Translations under genes and position numbers: made by a program
In this document: piece by piece, positions 19,510 through 31,443 of the stretch
How the letters are laid out: every line of letters begins with the position of its first letter
How positions within the stretch are numbered: position 1 is the first letter of the stretch
The notes under the pieces: model-generated
The model's database searches: none
The model's input: the letters and a program-made list of their open reading frames with translations, nothing else
Told to the model about the DNA's origin: nothing
From: Rhizoctonia solani
Lineage: Eukaryota > Basidiomycota > Agaricomycetes > Cantharellales > Ceratobasidiaceae
Assembly (NCBI RefSeq): GCF_016906535.1
Contig: NC_057381.1
Coordinates: 1,736,001-1,800,000, forward strand
Length of the DNA: 64,000 nt
Direction of reading: 5' to 3'

Positions 19510-20876
19510 ATTGCGCAGCTGAAGTGAGACCCAGAGGGATAAGTACGCTCAATACAGATAGCACATGGTTGAGTATTAAAATAGCCACTCATTCTGAACA
19601 ATTTGGCCAGATGTCCAAATTGGCATCCACAATAGGAAAGGTTCCTAGAACATTAAATTTGATTGGGTGGCGTGAGCCAATGCGCGCCTATGTCCTGAAC
19701 GCAGCCCCAATTACCACCAGTGAAACTATCTTTTGACTAAGAGAAATTTGGTAAATTGATATCCTGCCTTTGGGGACGTGACCTTCCAGGCACAGCCATC
19801 AAAAATCGATCCATAATTGGTCAATTCAAAACTAAGACGGATGTAACAACCAACTATGTTTTTACTTTCCACGGTTAAACAACAAGTATTTGTGTATTGC
19901 CTATAACCATAAATATCATACGCCATGGAACAGAATAGGAAGTACCATCAACCAGTCTCTTGCTATGCATGTGGACCACTGCCTTGAATGGATGCTTTTG
20001 ATTGAGGTCTGAGCTCATGCGTGTAAAGCATACTATCTAGTTTTCTGGGGGGGAAGTTATCTGATTTTCCTAAGGTGCGGCATGGGGCTCACTGACTAAG
20101 TTTGCACTATCAATAACCTTGATACGTGAATAATCCCCACACAGAGTGTCTGGCAAACAATAATGCAACCCCTGAATGCTTCACCGTCAAACGGACTCAG
20201 TAACTATTCGACCGCACCTTGAACCAACAAGTATGAAGGATTTGGCGTTCAAGTTGGTTCCAAAACGGATGGAATTCGCTTGCTCGACGAAATTTGAATA
20301 TCTATTCGATTGAGTCGTCCCCCCTGGGTGCCTGACAATATAAACCATTTGTGGCTTAGCCGGCAATGGTTGACCGCTTGAATGGGCATTTCGAGTTGTT
20401 ATTGGACTGGAACAGTTTGTGGTATTCGTCAAAGGACCCATGTGTTAGGGCAACTTGGTTGAGTTTGGCACTGGTGGGCCTGCGGACGCATGTGGAGCAT
20501 TCCTAAGAACCAACACCTAGATCGACGTCCCAGGCCTCTAACGATCTCCGCTTTGATCCGGGTATCGATATCATTCATTGAACCTTGAGGCACGTGAGAT
20601 GACGTCATATGCCAAGCTCATCTGGTAAGCGTATGACATTTTATGTACATCCGCGATGTTCTCGACGTCTATACAAGGAGACAGACGAATGAATCCCTTG
20701 TGCAAAGCCTAGGACCCGAACAAAGCCCCACTAGCGCATTCGTACTGCTATGTCGTCATCTCACTGTTAGGCGGGACCTTGCCGCCCTACATATAATTTA
20801 GGATGGCCCACCATCTGCAACTCGAACTATTCCAGGTCACCCAGCACACTATATCGCTTGCTTGCCTTGAGCCAAC
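19510..20876. other. Intergenic region between P450 remnant and GCL gene
   Basis: Shared upstream space of two divergent genes. Short open frames on both strands show no domain or splice-consistent structure. Only the E-box/CRE pair near 20600 stands out. Confidence 0.6.
20591..20607. promoter_or_regulatory. E-box CACGTG next to CRE palindrome TGACGTCA
   Basis: CACGTG (20591-20596) and TGACGTCA (20600-20607) are 3 bp apart and about 270 bp upstream of the GCL start. CACGTG is the Cbf1 site; in yeast, Cbf1/Met4 act on GSH1. TGACGTCA is a perfect site for Atf/CREB-type bZIP factors. A stress- or sulfur-responsive promoter is inferred. Confidence 0.5.
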
Positions 20877-23349
20877 ATGGGACTTGCAGTTGTCGGTACC
20901 CCTCTGGATTGGGAAGAAACCCAAAAGCACGCAGATTACATACGCGAGCACGGCATCACACAATTTCTGAACATTTGGCGAAAACAGCAAAATCGAAAAG
21001 ATTATCCATTCCTCTGGGGAGACGAGGTATGAAATCGTCCATCACCAGTGTCGTCTGTACTGATTGGTCATTCAGATTGAATCTATGGTCATCTCTTACG
21101 ACGAGGAGAATCGAGATGCTCGATTATCATTGCGTCAGAGTGAGATTTTGCCAAAGATCCAAGCTTGCGAAAGTCGCCTTCGGGAGATGTTTCATAGTAA
21201 TGCGTAAGCTAAACATAGTGACTCCAATGCCGGCGCTAACAGGTTTCCCCCAGCGGTTCCGTCCCCGAGTTCCAGCCAGAGTGCAATCGCTATATGTTGG
21301 AGTCCGCTCCTGGATCACCGTACAACGGTAGCGTTGATAGCCTACTATCAGTCGAGAAAGATATGCGAAACCGACGCAAACTCGCCAAGGCGTATCTGCT
21401 GCCAAGTGAATCCCTCGTGACGTTGACTTCATTCCCCAGACTTGGTGTTCGAGAACCGTTTACACATCACCCTGAAACTGACCCTGTGCATGCGGCGACA
21501 AGCGAAAGTTTGTTTCTATCGGGTGACATCACCAGTCCTAATGCCCGTTTCCCGTAAGTGCGTTTGAGCACGGGCTCCTGGCGTTTACTCATTGGCACTT
21601 AGATCTTTGATTGCTAATATGAAGAGCCGACGAGGGGCCAAAGTTGCAGCCAATATTCCCATATACTTTGACACCAACACACCCAGGCCGTTTGTGGATC
21701 CCACCATTCCTTGGGAGACAGGCATTTCTCCAGAAGATCACGGTCAGTTGCCATTGTCTTCCAGTAATAAGCTCGAACTAACCAAATTGAATCCCAGGGG
21801 CAATCAAGCAAGACCATATCTACTTGGATACAACCACATTTGGTGCCGGTTGTTGCTGCTTGCAAGTTACTCTCCAGGCCCGTGATGTAGACGAGGCTCG
21901 TGTCGTTTATGATGCTCTGGTACCAGTCGCTCCCATTATGGTATGTCTAATCTGATGTCACCAATAGCGTCGTGAGTTTAATTCTTCGACAGATGGCGTT
22001 GACCGCTTCCTCCCCGGCGTATCGTGGGTATCTTGCAGATGTCGACTGCCGGTGGGACATTCTTGAAGAATCATGCGACGATCGGACAGAGGAGGAGAAA
22101 GGATTAAAAGTAAGATTTACATTATTTATTGTCTATTATACTGATAATATTCTACATAGCCCCTCAAGGAAGGCCAGCATCGGATACCCAAGTCTCGATG
22201 GAGTAGTGTGGATATGTACTTGTCTGAGAATGCGGAAAACCGGCCCGAGTATAATGATATCCCCATACCTTTCCACGAAGGTGTCTACCGACGCTTGCGT
22301 GATAACAGTGAGTGACCTTCGCCCTCCGATTGGATGTTTCAATGAGTCTATTTCCTAGACGTGGATGACCTACTGGCAAAGCTCCTCGCTCACCTGTTCG
22401 TCCGCGACCCACTCCTAGTTCTCCCCGAAAAGCTCGAACAGGACGATGAAACATCCACAGAGCACTTCGAGTCATTCCAGTCCACAAACTGGCAGTCTCT
22501 CCGACTCAAGCCGCCGTCACAAACCGGCGAGTGCGGCTGGCGTATAGAGTTCCGAACGATGGAAGTCCAGCCGACAGACTTCGAGAACGCTGCGATGGCA
22601 CTTTTTGTCGTCTTACTTTCGCGCGCGATCTTGAGCTTTGGTCTCAACTTGTACCTTCCGATCAGCAAGGTGGACGAGAACATGAAGCGGGCGCAGCGGA
22701 GAGATGCTGTGCGAGGGGAAGGGTTCTGGTTTAGGAAGCGTGTAGGAACTATCACCCGCAATTCATCGAACGGGGATAGTAATGGTCGCGAACGTGTAAT
22801 TGGAGATGGACTTCAGGGTGCTGCGGAAGATGAATGCGAGGAGATGACTATCAACGAGATCATCAATGGAAAGGTTTGTCTGGGCATTTGTGTGTCATAT
22901 AGACCGACTACTAACCCATCAGTAGGGATCTTATCTCGGACTGTTTGGGATTGTCGACGCATACATCGAGTCTCTGGATGTGGATGCGACTCGGAAACTC
23001 AAGCTGAGAAAATACATCGAGTTAGTTCGGCGTCGAGCAGAGGGCGAGTAGCTACAGCATATCTCGAAGAGCTTGACTCTTACCGGGGCTGATAGGCTCG
23101 CTTCAAACGCCGGCAACCTGGATGCGAAACTTCGTTCGCTCTCACCCTGCATACAAGCATGACTCGGTCGTGTCTCGCGAGGTCAACTACGATCTAATGA
23201 AGGCGATCGACGAAATGTGAGCTGTTTGTTCTGGCCCTTTATTTGTTTGGCTAATTAAACGTCCTGGTAGTGAACGAGGAGAGCGACATGCTCCGGAACT
23301 TTTGCCCTCGGGTTACGTTGGATCGAAGTATGATGAGCCTGATCAATAA
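20877..23349 (+). CDS. GSH1: Glutamate-cysteine ligase catalytic subunit
   Basis: Joins glutamate and cysteine with ATP, the first and limiting step of glutathione synthesis, in the cytosol. Eleven exons give 652 codons, near the family's usual length: 20877-21026, 21076-21203, 21254-21553, 21603-21742, 21798-21940, 21993-22109, 22160-22307, 22359-22873, 22926-23043, 23096-23216, 23271-23349. Family hallmarks: N-terminal [83 protein letters not shown], and [20 protein letters not shown]. Total coding length is a multiple of three with no stop. Intron 9 uses a GC donor. Start chosen by the conserved MGL N-terminus. Confidence 0.95.
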
Positions 23350-23938
23350 CTTGCGGCTTCCGAGAACTCTCATAAATGGTATCCCATTAATCCCAACCTA
23401 TGTACATCCGTTAAGGCTTCACTACCACCATGTCAATACCAATTTATCTTGAATTATAATACGGTCACCCCAAAAGGTATTGCACGCGTGACTGGTTTCA
23501 CGGTTCAGGCGCTCTTGCTGGTAATCACATGCGCGGATCGCCTACACTGGGAGGAGAGCCCCATCTTGGATACCATCAGATGCGCCCCAGATGTATCCAA
23601 TTGCACGTCTTGATACATCTGGACATCACGTGCCATCTTGCATACATCTTGAACACTCGCAGATGGACCTTAAATGTAATATAGTGGGCCATGTAAATGG
23701 AATAAAATATCATACCCCCCTAAGCTTGCCAGCTACCGCCACGAGACCTTAGGACGCTTGTTACGTGGCCAACTCATGAATACCTTCAACCTGAGAAATG
23801 GTATGAATTGATTGCTCCCAGTCTACCTCTTATCGGCGCTCTTCATTAGCCTGCCGATTATGCTAAACTTTGCGAACATTGTTACGAAGTGTAGTGCGCA
23901 CGGACCCCTGAGGGGTTTAAGATGCCAAAATATTCAGC
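23350..23938. other. Downstream flank of GCL, no gene seen
   Basis: No coding frame, hairpin terminator or repeat structure could be supported here. Confidence 0.5.
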
Positions 23939-24172
23939 ATGGCGCCAGCACCAATTACGCGAACAAAGCTGTTGGTCTCAGCAAAAACGGCTAGCAAGGC
24001 AGGTCGTACTACCGCTAGTAGCTCCAGAATCGAGAGTAGAGGGCTCGAGACCGGGTGAGTGTTTATGACAAGACAAAGGGGCCCCGAATGTACTACTAAT
24101 GAGTATGCTCTGATAATTGACTATTATTATTGCAGGTTATGTGGCTTTGGTGGAAACAAATGCGTTCATTGA
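23939..24172 (+). CDS. Possible two-exon small protein (50 aa), unrecognised
   Basis: ATG at 23939, exon 1 to 24054, a textbook donor GTGAGT, an 81-bp intron ending TTGCAG at 24135, and exon 2 to TGA at 24172. The predicted peptide is basic and Ser/Thr-rich and ends in a Cys/Gly segment (LCGFGGNKCVH). No signal peptide or domain. The splice signals are good but the length is small; chance is a fair alternative. Confidence 0.25.
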
Positions 24173-25550
24173 TTCCTTCAACACGCGAAATCAATTGAGC
24201 AAGCCCCACCGTCATTGCGGGATTCGTAGTTCAACTTTCCAAGGGAGTTTGGGGGTTTTGCTGCGGACCAGAGGTTGCACGACTAGCCGTTGGAGGAGCA
24301 GGTGGGTTCTGTGCATTCATTTTGTCGGCTGAAGGCAATTTCGAGTTGACTACACTTATACAGATTGTTTTATACCCCCAACTGCGTAAAATTAATCGCT
24401 CCGGCACCTCAAAAATTGACAAGAGTCGGCTTGCAAGCCTAACTATCGCCTATGGGGGCGTAGAAGGGAGCAAAAAGGTACGCACCAATTTTCAATATTC
24501 ATCGTTCATTGTCACTACGGTTTCAAAAATCACAGTCAACGGGAGCGGTCGCTTCATCGCAAGCACCAGACACGGGCTGATATTAAATATTATGCTGATT
24601 CGATAATGAGGGGGACGGATCTGAGATAATGTACATATAATCACTCAATATACGACATACTTATGGTCCAATGAATAGTACGGATAATTGCACAATGAAT
24701 CGTATGACGACAAGAGCCCAGCGCTATTTCACATCTGCTTCACGTGCGTATCAAGATCCACCAACCAGATGCGTCAAAAGGTTGAATCTGAGTCACATCT
24801 TGAGAAATCACAGGATTTATCAAGACGTGCACAAAAACCTCCATCTTTGACACATCTGGACCACCTCAAGAACGGGACCCTCCTCCCAGTGAGCTAGGTC
24901 CCTTAGTACAGTTTCTCTGCAGTATGCTATGGAATGTATCTAAAAAGGCATGCGAAATTACATTGAGATTTGACGGAGATAGAGGCCTCCATGCGTTATA
25001 ATGGCACCAGATTATCACGTGTTCCTACTAATCTCAGCGGCGTTGGTGCAACTATACGGTATAAGACCAACAAAGGCATAATTTTGCGCTTTTGTTTTTG
25101 ACGGCTTGTGAGTAACGTCAAACTGTATCGAAAACGCGATATTTATGTCCAAGACAAAGGCAGAAGCAACCTAAAACCATCGATTTATGATAACTCTCCC
25201 TAGTTCCTTGCGATTTACAAAAGCCCCGCATTATTGTGCCAGTTCTCAGCCAAATGTTTTTTTGCTAGTGCTGTACACTTACCCTACCTATACATTTGTC
25301 ACTTCATAAACGCACCCAGGCTAAATAGCAACTTCCAAGGAGGAACATTAATTCAAAGCATATACACAACAGAGCCATTAATACACCCCTTGGTTAGCTC
25401 CGTAAACGTATCACATTGGTCGTGAAAACGGGTACTGGATGGTGGGTATCAGCCGATCTCGTTGAAACCGTTACGTCCGACTGTCAAGTCACTTAAAATA
25501 CACCCACCGCCAATCGAACAGAATAAACTTCTATTGCGTTTCATTTGTGT
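24173..25550. other. Gene-free stretch
   Basis: AT-rich with short open frames only. A minus-strand Pro/Gln-rich frame near 24231-24319 ends after about 29 codons and has no supporting structure. Confidence 0.5.
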
Positions 25551-26380
25551 TCATGAAATTCTTAAAAACCAGTCAATACGCGAGTGGTGAGTAATACTTG
25601 AAAGGACATACATCTTTTGGTGACGATCCTTGATAACGCTCAAAACTGCCGAAGGAAGATCCCAATGCTTGATTCTCGCATTGCCCCCATGTTCGTCAGA
25701 CCACGACCTTGCAATTTGGCCCACCGGGAGCACTTTGCTTCCAGACAACCTGGTTGTCGATATGCGCTTCTCTCGATAAATGATTCCCTCCCGAATACCG
25801 AGATGTGTAGAATTGAGGCTATGATCTTGTGTAACGACTTGGTTTGCTTGGCCGTGAAGGTCCACCAACCACCATTTTCGAACGGTGAGCTTGTAAGCCT
25901 TGACATAATAATATACCGTCTCGCCAGGTTGAACAGTGTATTGAACGGTCTGGGAATTAGTGGTTGAAGAAAAGTCGCTCGTGATTGTCTTGTACTCCGT
26001 GCCCAGATTGATCCCAATACCTTTGATTACACCCCCAATTCCGGAAGAGAAAGACGTCTCTCTTTCCTTGCACATTGAATTGGTCTCGCTAAATGAGTAT
26101 GAATTCACAACTGGCAAGACATCGCTGTTGGTATATGCCCTGCCGACTTGCTCCCAGTCGACCCTCTTCAAGTAAACCTCCGTGACTTCGTCAAGACTGT
26201 ATTGTCCCTGTTCGTATAATACCGTATCCTTGGTCTGTCAAAGGAGCACTCCCCGTTCACCATACTTGGGATCAGCAACAAGAGTTCCGATTGTGGAGGG
26301 ATGGTCCTGCCATACAACGTCAGTCGACTGCACCTGGGTGCCTTGGGGAAGGCGAACATGAACAATATACTTACAGCCAT
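25551..26380 (-). pseudogene. Beta-rich protein paralog, left copy, nonsense codon
   Basis: Paralog of the gene at 27448, in head-to-head orientation. ATG at 26380, then an intron equivalent to that of the right copy, then a frame that meets TGA at 26240-26238 after about 32 codons. The right copy has CGA at the matching codon. Past the stop the frame stays open to 25551, with clear similarity to the right copy: Ser/Thr-rich alternating strands, an EYTVQPGE-like/PGETVYYYVK segment and VRKWWL. The pattern of amphipathic Ser/Thr strands suggests an aerolysin/flammutoxin-type fold, but this is a weak inference. A terminal intron near 25554-25600 is possible. Likely a pseudogene by one point change, or a truncated product. 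Confidence 0.6.
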
Positions 26381-26828
26381 AGCGACAATGAAGAACGCAG
26401 GAGAAAAATCAGAACACCGGATGCAACTGAGGCTTGAGCACGTAGAAAGGTGGGAAACCTAAGGTAGAAGTCGGCAAATATTGCTTGCTTTATACCCTGC
26501 CCACCGGTATATGACAGGCTTGTAGATACTAGGACACCATAGCTAGACGTCAGCACTGATTCTGCTCCCCCCAACACCGTGGGCGGTATGACAACATCAA
26601 GATGGCTTGCTGAGAAGATCAAACCTTGATGATAGCGTATCTTCATCGGAGTGCATTGCATGTGTCGAGATATCGACCTTGCCATAAGTATGCTAAAGTG
26701 AGGCTTTGCCTTTGATCCAAGGTGGAGAGTGTGATTAATTAAATTGATAAGCTACCAATGATCAAGGGTCAAGGGGTGGGCTCGGGGGAAGCCTGTGACT
26801 TATCTTGGACTCCAGGATTTTACCTCTG
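26318..26828. repeat. Left arm of 511-bp perfect inverted repeat
   Basis: Reverse complement of 27000-27510, read as identical base by base. Similarity runs on to about 26246 with two more mismatches, then drops. It holds the promoter, 5' leader, first intron and first codons of the left paralog. Confidence 0.9.
26488..26494 (-). promoter_or_regulatory. TATA box of left paralog
   Basis: Mirror image of TATAAAG at 27334-27340, about 110 bp upstream of the ATG at 26380. Confidence 0.5.
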
Positions 26829-26999
26829 AGGCTTACACTAACAATTGGCCACCGTCTAGCTCACCTCTAATGTCACAATCGGGGATTATTCGGGACAATC
26901 TGATATATGGATTGGAGTTCGAAATTGGCTTCAATAAGTTTTTAGATAGTTGGACATTTGAATGCAACTTGTGAATACATTAGAATACACATATGCACC

Positions 27000-27510
27000 C
27001 AGAGGTAAAATCCTGGAGTCCAAGATAAGTCACAGGCTTCCCCCGAGCCCACCCCTTGACCCTTGATCATTGGTAGCTTATCAATTTAATTAATCACACT
27101 CTCCACCTTGGATCAAAGGCAAAGCCTCACTTTAGCATACTTATGGCAAGGTCGATATCTCGACACATGCAATGCACTCCGATGAAGATACGCTATCATC
27201 AAGGTTTGATCTTCTCAGCAAGCCATCTTGATGTTGTCATACCGCCCACGGTGTTGGGGGGAGCAGAATCAGTGCTGACGTCCAGCTATGGTGTCCTAGT
27301 ATCTACAAGCCTGTCATATACCGGTGGGCAGGGTATAAAGCAAGCAATATTTGCCGACTTCTACCTTAGGTTTCCCACCTTTCTACGTGCTCAAGCCTCA
27401 GTTGCATCCGGTGTTCTGATTTTTCTCCTGCGTTCTTCATTGTCGCTATGGCTGTAAGTATATTGTTCATGTTCGCCTTCCCCAAGGCACCCAGGTGCAG
27501 TCGACTGACG
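27000..27510. repeat. Right arm of 511-bp perfect inverted repeat
   Basis: Pairs with 26318-26828; the spacer between the arms is 171 bp (26829-26999). Similarity extends to about 27582 with two mismatches, one of them a CpG transition. Confidence 0.9.
27334..27340 (+). promoter_or_regulatory. TATA box of right paralog
   Basis: TATAAAG about 110 bp upstream of the ATG at 27448; spacing fits a fungal core promoter. Confidence 0.5.
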
Positions 27511-28311
27511 ATGTATGGCAGGACCATCCCTCCACGATCGGAACTCTTGTTGCTGATCCCAAGTATGGTGAACGGGGAGTGCTCATTCGACAGACTAAGC
27601 AGGAAATATTACACCATTCAAACCAATTCCGTTTCGAAGAAATCACCGAGGTCTACCTAAAAAAGATCAGGTGGGAAGAGGTTCAAGCGGGGGGGTTTAC
27701 CAACAGCACTACTTCCGACATAAAGCATACGTTCAGCTATAGTTACACCGCCACAAGGAGCAAGACCGACCAGGCGTCTTTCAATGCCAGCATCGGAATA
27801 CCTGGAGTTTTGGACCTCGATATCGGTGGGGGACATACTACGATTACGACCAACTCCAAGTCGAGTACGCGATCTGAAAGCAAGGAATTCACTATCAAGC
27901 CTGGTAATACGCAATACCATTACGTCAAGGTTTACACACTTAATGTTCGAAAGTGGTGGTTGGGAGAAACCGATGGCAAACCGAGGCGTGTCATCACACA
28001 GGACGCAAGTCTCAATTCCACACATGCTGTTACCAAGGAAGAGGAAATTTACCAAGACTACCGAGTATCGCACGTCCCGTTCGCTGGTACAGAGCGTCTG
28101 CAAGTAGAGCCCATCAAAAAACAATACGACGATGAACCTGGTCGTGGTTATGAACGAGTCACACATAGGGACTCCATCTGGGAAGGCCCTGGCTCATCTA
28201 CTACTCGGAGAGACACGCTTGTAGACCGACACAATCGCGCGTATGTACCATTAATGCACTGCTCCTCGTATATACACTAACAAATCTGAAAGTATGAGAA
28301 TTGGTCAGTAG
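27448..28311 (+). CDS. Beta-rich protein, possibly aerolysin/flammutoxin-like
   Basis: ATG at 27448, a two-codon first exon, an intron 27454-27494 (GTAAGT...CCCAG), a long exon from 27495, and a likely last intron 28241-28292 leading to TAG at 28309-28311 (about 256 aa). Without the last intron the frame ends at 28280. There is no signal peptide. The middle is made of alternating Ser/Thr and hydrophobic residues (HTFSYSYTATRSKTDQ, GGGHTTITTNSKSS), followed by FTIKPGNTQYHYVKVYTLN and VRKWWL. Such amphipathic hairpin-like stretches are typical of aerolysin-type beta-pore-forming proteins, but no diagnostic motif was recognised, so the function is open. Its promoter is identical to that of the left paralog. 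Confidence 0.6.
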
Positions 28312-28717
28312 TAACCACAAACAATTCGAGAATAAACCATTTTTTGTTTGAGCACAATAGGCAACGGGGCGAGGCCGGTATCACATGTAATGAACAAGTC
28401 ATATATATATGTATAGACCGTCACAGCCGGCTAACAGCACAGTCCAGGCTTTTATTGTCACTCGGCTCGTAGGTTTTTTATATACGCCAACCATATGAAT
28501 CATCACCTACACACGAACGGATTGGGCAGAACACATTTTGGAGTGCATTGAAGTAATATTACCTAATGGGCGATCCACACTGAGGTCACAAATTGAGTTA
28601 TAAATCTGACCGCACCGATGAAAGCACTGTTCCTCTACCCACTATTTTGTTAACCAGCTAGCCACTGTAGTAGAAAATAAATATCGAAACTTAGTTACGT
28701 CGACGAAAAACGGCTTG

Positions 28718-28885
28718 TTTCAGTATAATATGGTCTGAAAACCGTAGTTTCAGTATCTATTCCTCAGCATGAATCAGGCTAACATAGGTTGGCTCTTACA
28801 ATCGGTCTATGTTGATCTTCGCCTTAGCCCCACTTTTATCTGACGCATATATATTTTCAGTACGTTAACATTGCACAGTGTGAAT
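28718..28885 (+). repeat. Dispersed repeat copy 1
   Basis: Similar in order to 62335-62510: TTTCAGTATAATATGG, CTGAAAAC, then TCCTCAGCATGAATCAG, and further down a TTTCAGTACGTTAACATTG-like segment. Diverged; mobile origin inferred. Confidence 0.5.
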
Positions 28886-31013
28886 GCGTAAAGAAAAGGC
28901 CATTGCTCTTCATTCTGAATTACTCTATTGAAAAGCCGGCCCCCTCCCGTAGATACGCATACATGATGGAAGTGCAATTTAGATGGAGAGCGAAAGGCAC
29001 CCGTAAAACGAGAGATAACAATATATTCTCTGAGAAAACACAATAAACACGACCATGTCCGATATACATGGTCGTAAAATGTATGGCCCCGGCCAGAGGA
29101 ATCCATTGCCCATGAATACAGAGGTGTCATTTCTATCGCACATTTTTGACGATGTAGCTTTCTGCTCGTACTTCGAGATCAAGTAAACAGTAATGTATCA
29201 CTGATATGGACATGCTAGGTAAGATGTGCGGAATGTACGATAATCCTTTCAATTTCGCCTCCAGCTAGGGCCATCGTTTACTCGTGCAGATGCCCCGGGT
29301 AGGGTCTTAGTGTACTAACTACGGGACTCATGCTGAGAGAACAGTCTCCAGTCTCTGCTCTGGATCTTACCAGGGATATCCAGTGGATATTTCATGGCCT
29401 GGGTGCGACTGTGCCACGTGATCATGGGCCCCTATTCAGAGAGCGGGTACAATAGTGGGCTTGCCCCGAATTACATCACGAAATTAGTACCTAGCTGACA
29501 TGGGCCTATCGCGTGTAGGTGCACATGTAATTTGTTATTGCACCTATTATCAAGATCAGACTGGTGTGTGATCCGTATGCCACTGATCTACTGTATGACC
29601 AGATAACTTCCCAAGCGTGATGAGACTTGATCAATTTGAGCGGAATGACACACATGCACGTGTCGCACCTGTAACATGAAATGAATCTAATACAATGATA
29701 GTGTTTGATTTACACGGTCCTACCACCTTGGCCAGATCCACCTGTAGCTAGTTAGTACAATTTGGTAGACCCTTAGCTCATGTGGTTGCATGAGCAAGTC
29801 GGGTCTCATTAGCATTTCCCAGAATGCCGACCGAACCCAAAACTGTCACGCACTTCCTCTACCAATACCCCCATTATGCCAAGCAAAGGTGAGAGCACAT
29901 TACCCGTCTGGGTTCTAACTTTCTTTGCGTGAAGGTTCTCCTCAACCCCCACCTCCACCTCCACGCCCTGATCCACCTCTTCGACCATGTCAAAGCCACA
30001 GGCCAATTCCTTGTGGGCTAGTTGCGTCCCGCCGAGCACAATACTAGTGATTGTTGCCTCTCGTCATGTCCTTCTTGTTGGCGCTGCAATACAACACGAA
30101 AGAATCAGTGGTAGCAATAACGACGAAACTAACTGAGGGAAAAGAACGTACAGAACCCGGCTTTTATAAGGGGTTATGGATAGAAGATAATGCTAAGCGC
30201 CGACACGGTCACGTGGTACCGCATACATGCTACGACATTTCTCCCCTTTTCGTCTCCCTTTTCTCCTCTCCGTCGCTCTCTCTCTCTTTTGTCTGACACA
30301 CATAGTGTATCAAGATCTAATTAAATATACTCCCTTCTACAGACTTAGTCACATTTACCACGTGTCTTGTCCCGCCGTTTCGGTAACTGTTCTCACCCAG
30401 ATACATTGTACCCACAGTAGTCGCCTAGTGGATACGTTGCATCATAGGAATTAGCCCTGTAGTGTTGTAGAGCCTACAGAATATAAAAAACCAGTAGTGT
30501 GACTCTCGTCTCATGACTCGTGTAGAACTGGTTTGATTTCGCCGTGGTCGATCATGTCCAGGCCTCTGTTTCAAATAACGAAGTGAAGCGTTGAGTAAAG
30601 TCAAGCCAGGGGAAAGATGGTTAAAGTTTAAGTGAACAAAAGTGGGCGCCATGCAGCCCACGTTAATAGGAGGATTGTCATAAAAGCTATCGGAACGCGT
30701 TCATTCATTAACTGTAGGTTATATGGGCGGGGCGTCGGGGCGCAGCGCACCGGCCGACCCTGAGCACCTTTCGATCAAATACGACGCGGTTTCAGGAGTT
30801 AGCAACGAGGTATTCCATGATCCAACAAACAAACACCGCGAGTTGATTCTCTCTTCCACCACCGCACCTGCATCACTCATCCCGACACTCTTTTCCCCCC
30901 TCCTTTACCAAAAAAGGCCGAACCCAAGGCACACCAACACTATCACCTCGTAAAAACGGGCGCTGACAGCTGTCTAGCAACACCCGTTCGGAACCAAATA
31001 CCCAAACCGCGGG

Positions 31014-31021
31014 TCACGTGA
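31014..31021. promoter_or_regulatory. TCACGTGA palindrome upstream of TEA1-like gene
   Basis: Perfect 8-bp E-box palindrome 180 bp upstream of the ATG at 31201. The same core occurs upstream of GCL, RRP5 and SEC8. Confidence 0.4.
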
Positions 31022-31200
31022 GTCTGGAGTCTGCGTCACACAACAGGACGGTGCGCCTATCTCGATTCTTTGCAATTGTGTTTTTTTTCTGAGCTGAAGG
31101 TTTGGTGGGGATTTGTTGTTGATAACAGGGACTCGGAGATAGATAGGCGACTGGCACGATATCGTTCTTGTTTGGAAGACCGACCGAGGGCAGCAGTAGG

Positions 31201-31412
31201 ATGGCCTCGTTCTTTTCGCGCAAGCGGCATACGGCTCAGCCTCCCGCCGCGCCTCAACCACAATCGCAAGCACAGCCTCAACCACAACCACCACCCACCC
31301 AGACACAGAGCACGGGATCCATTGGTCGAAATCCAGCACCTCCCAGACCACAGCCACCGCCTCAGTCGCTCCAACAACAGCCGCACCAACACACACCAGA
31401 CCCTCTTGCTCA

Positions 31413-31443
<31 letters not shown>

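Larger units (their letters stand above)
28312..31200. other. 2.9-kb gene-poor stretch before TEA1-like gene
   Basis: No gene supported. It contains a dispersed repeat copy near 28718-28885 and a pyrimidine-rich tract near 30240-30295. The TEA1-like upstream region carries TCACGTGA at 31014-31021. Short frames on both strands lack domain signals. Confidence 0.5.

Noticed and set aside
20187..20441. 84-codon minus-strand frame upstream of GCL
   Set aside because: No ATG-context, domain or splice partner recognised; composition like the flank.
26371..27457. Two identical 104-codon open frames in the inverted repeat arms (26371-26685 and 27143-27457)
   Set aside because: They lie over the TATA box, leader and start codon of the paralog genes and end just past that ATG; identity reflects the DNA repeat, not a conserved protein.
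28807..29182. Overlapping minus-strand frames of 67-107 codons
   Set aside because: Partly within the dispersed repeat region; no family resemblance.
29809..30039. Minus-strand 76-codon frame rich in Glu/Val
   Set aside because: It mirrors a Pro-rich low-complexity stretch, with no domain and no splice-linked neighbours.
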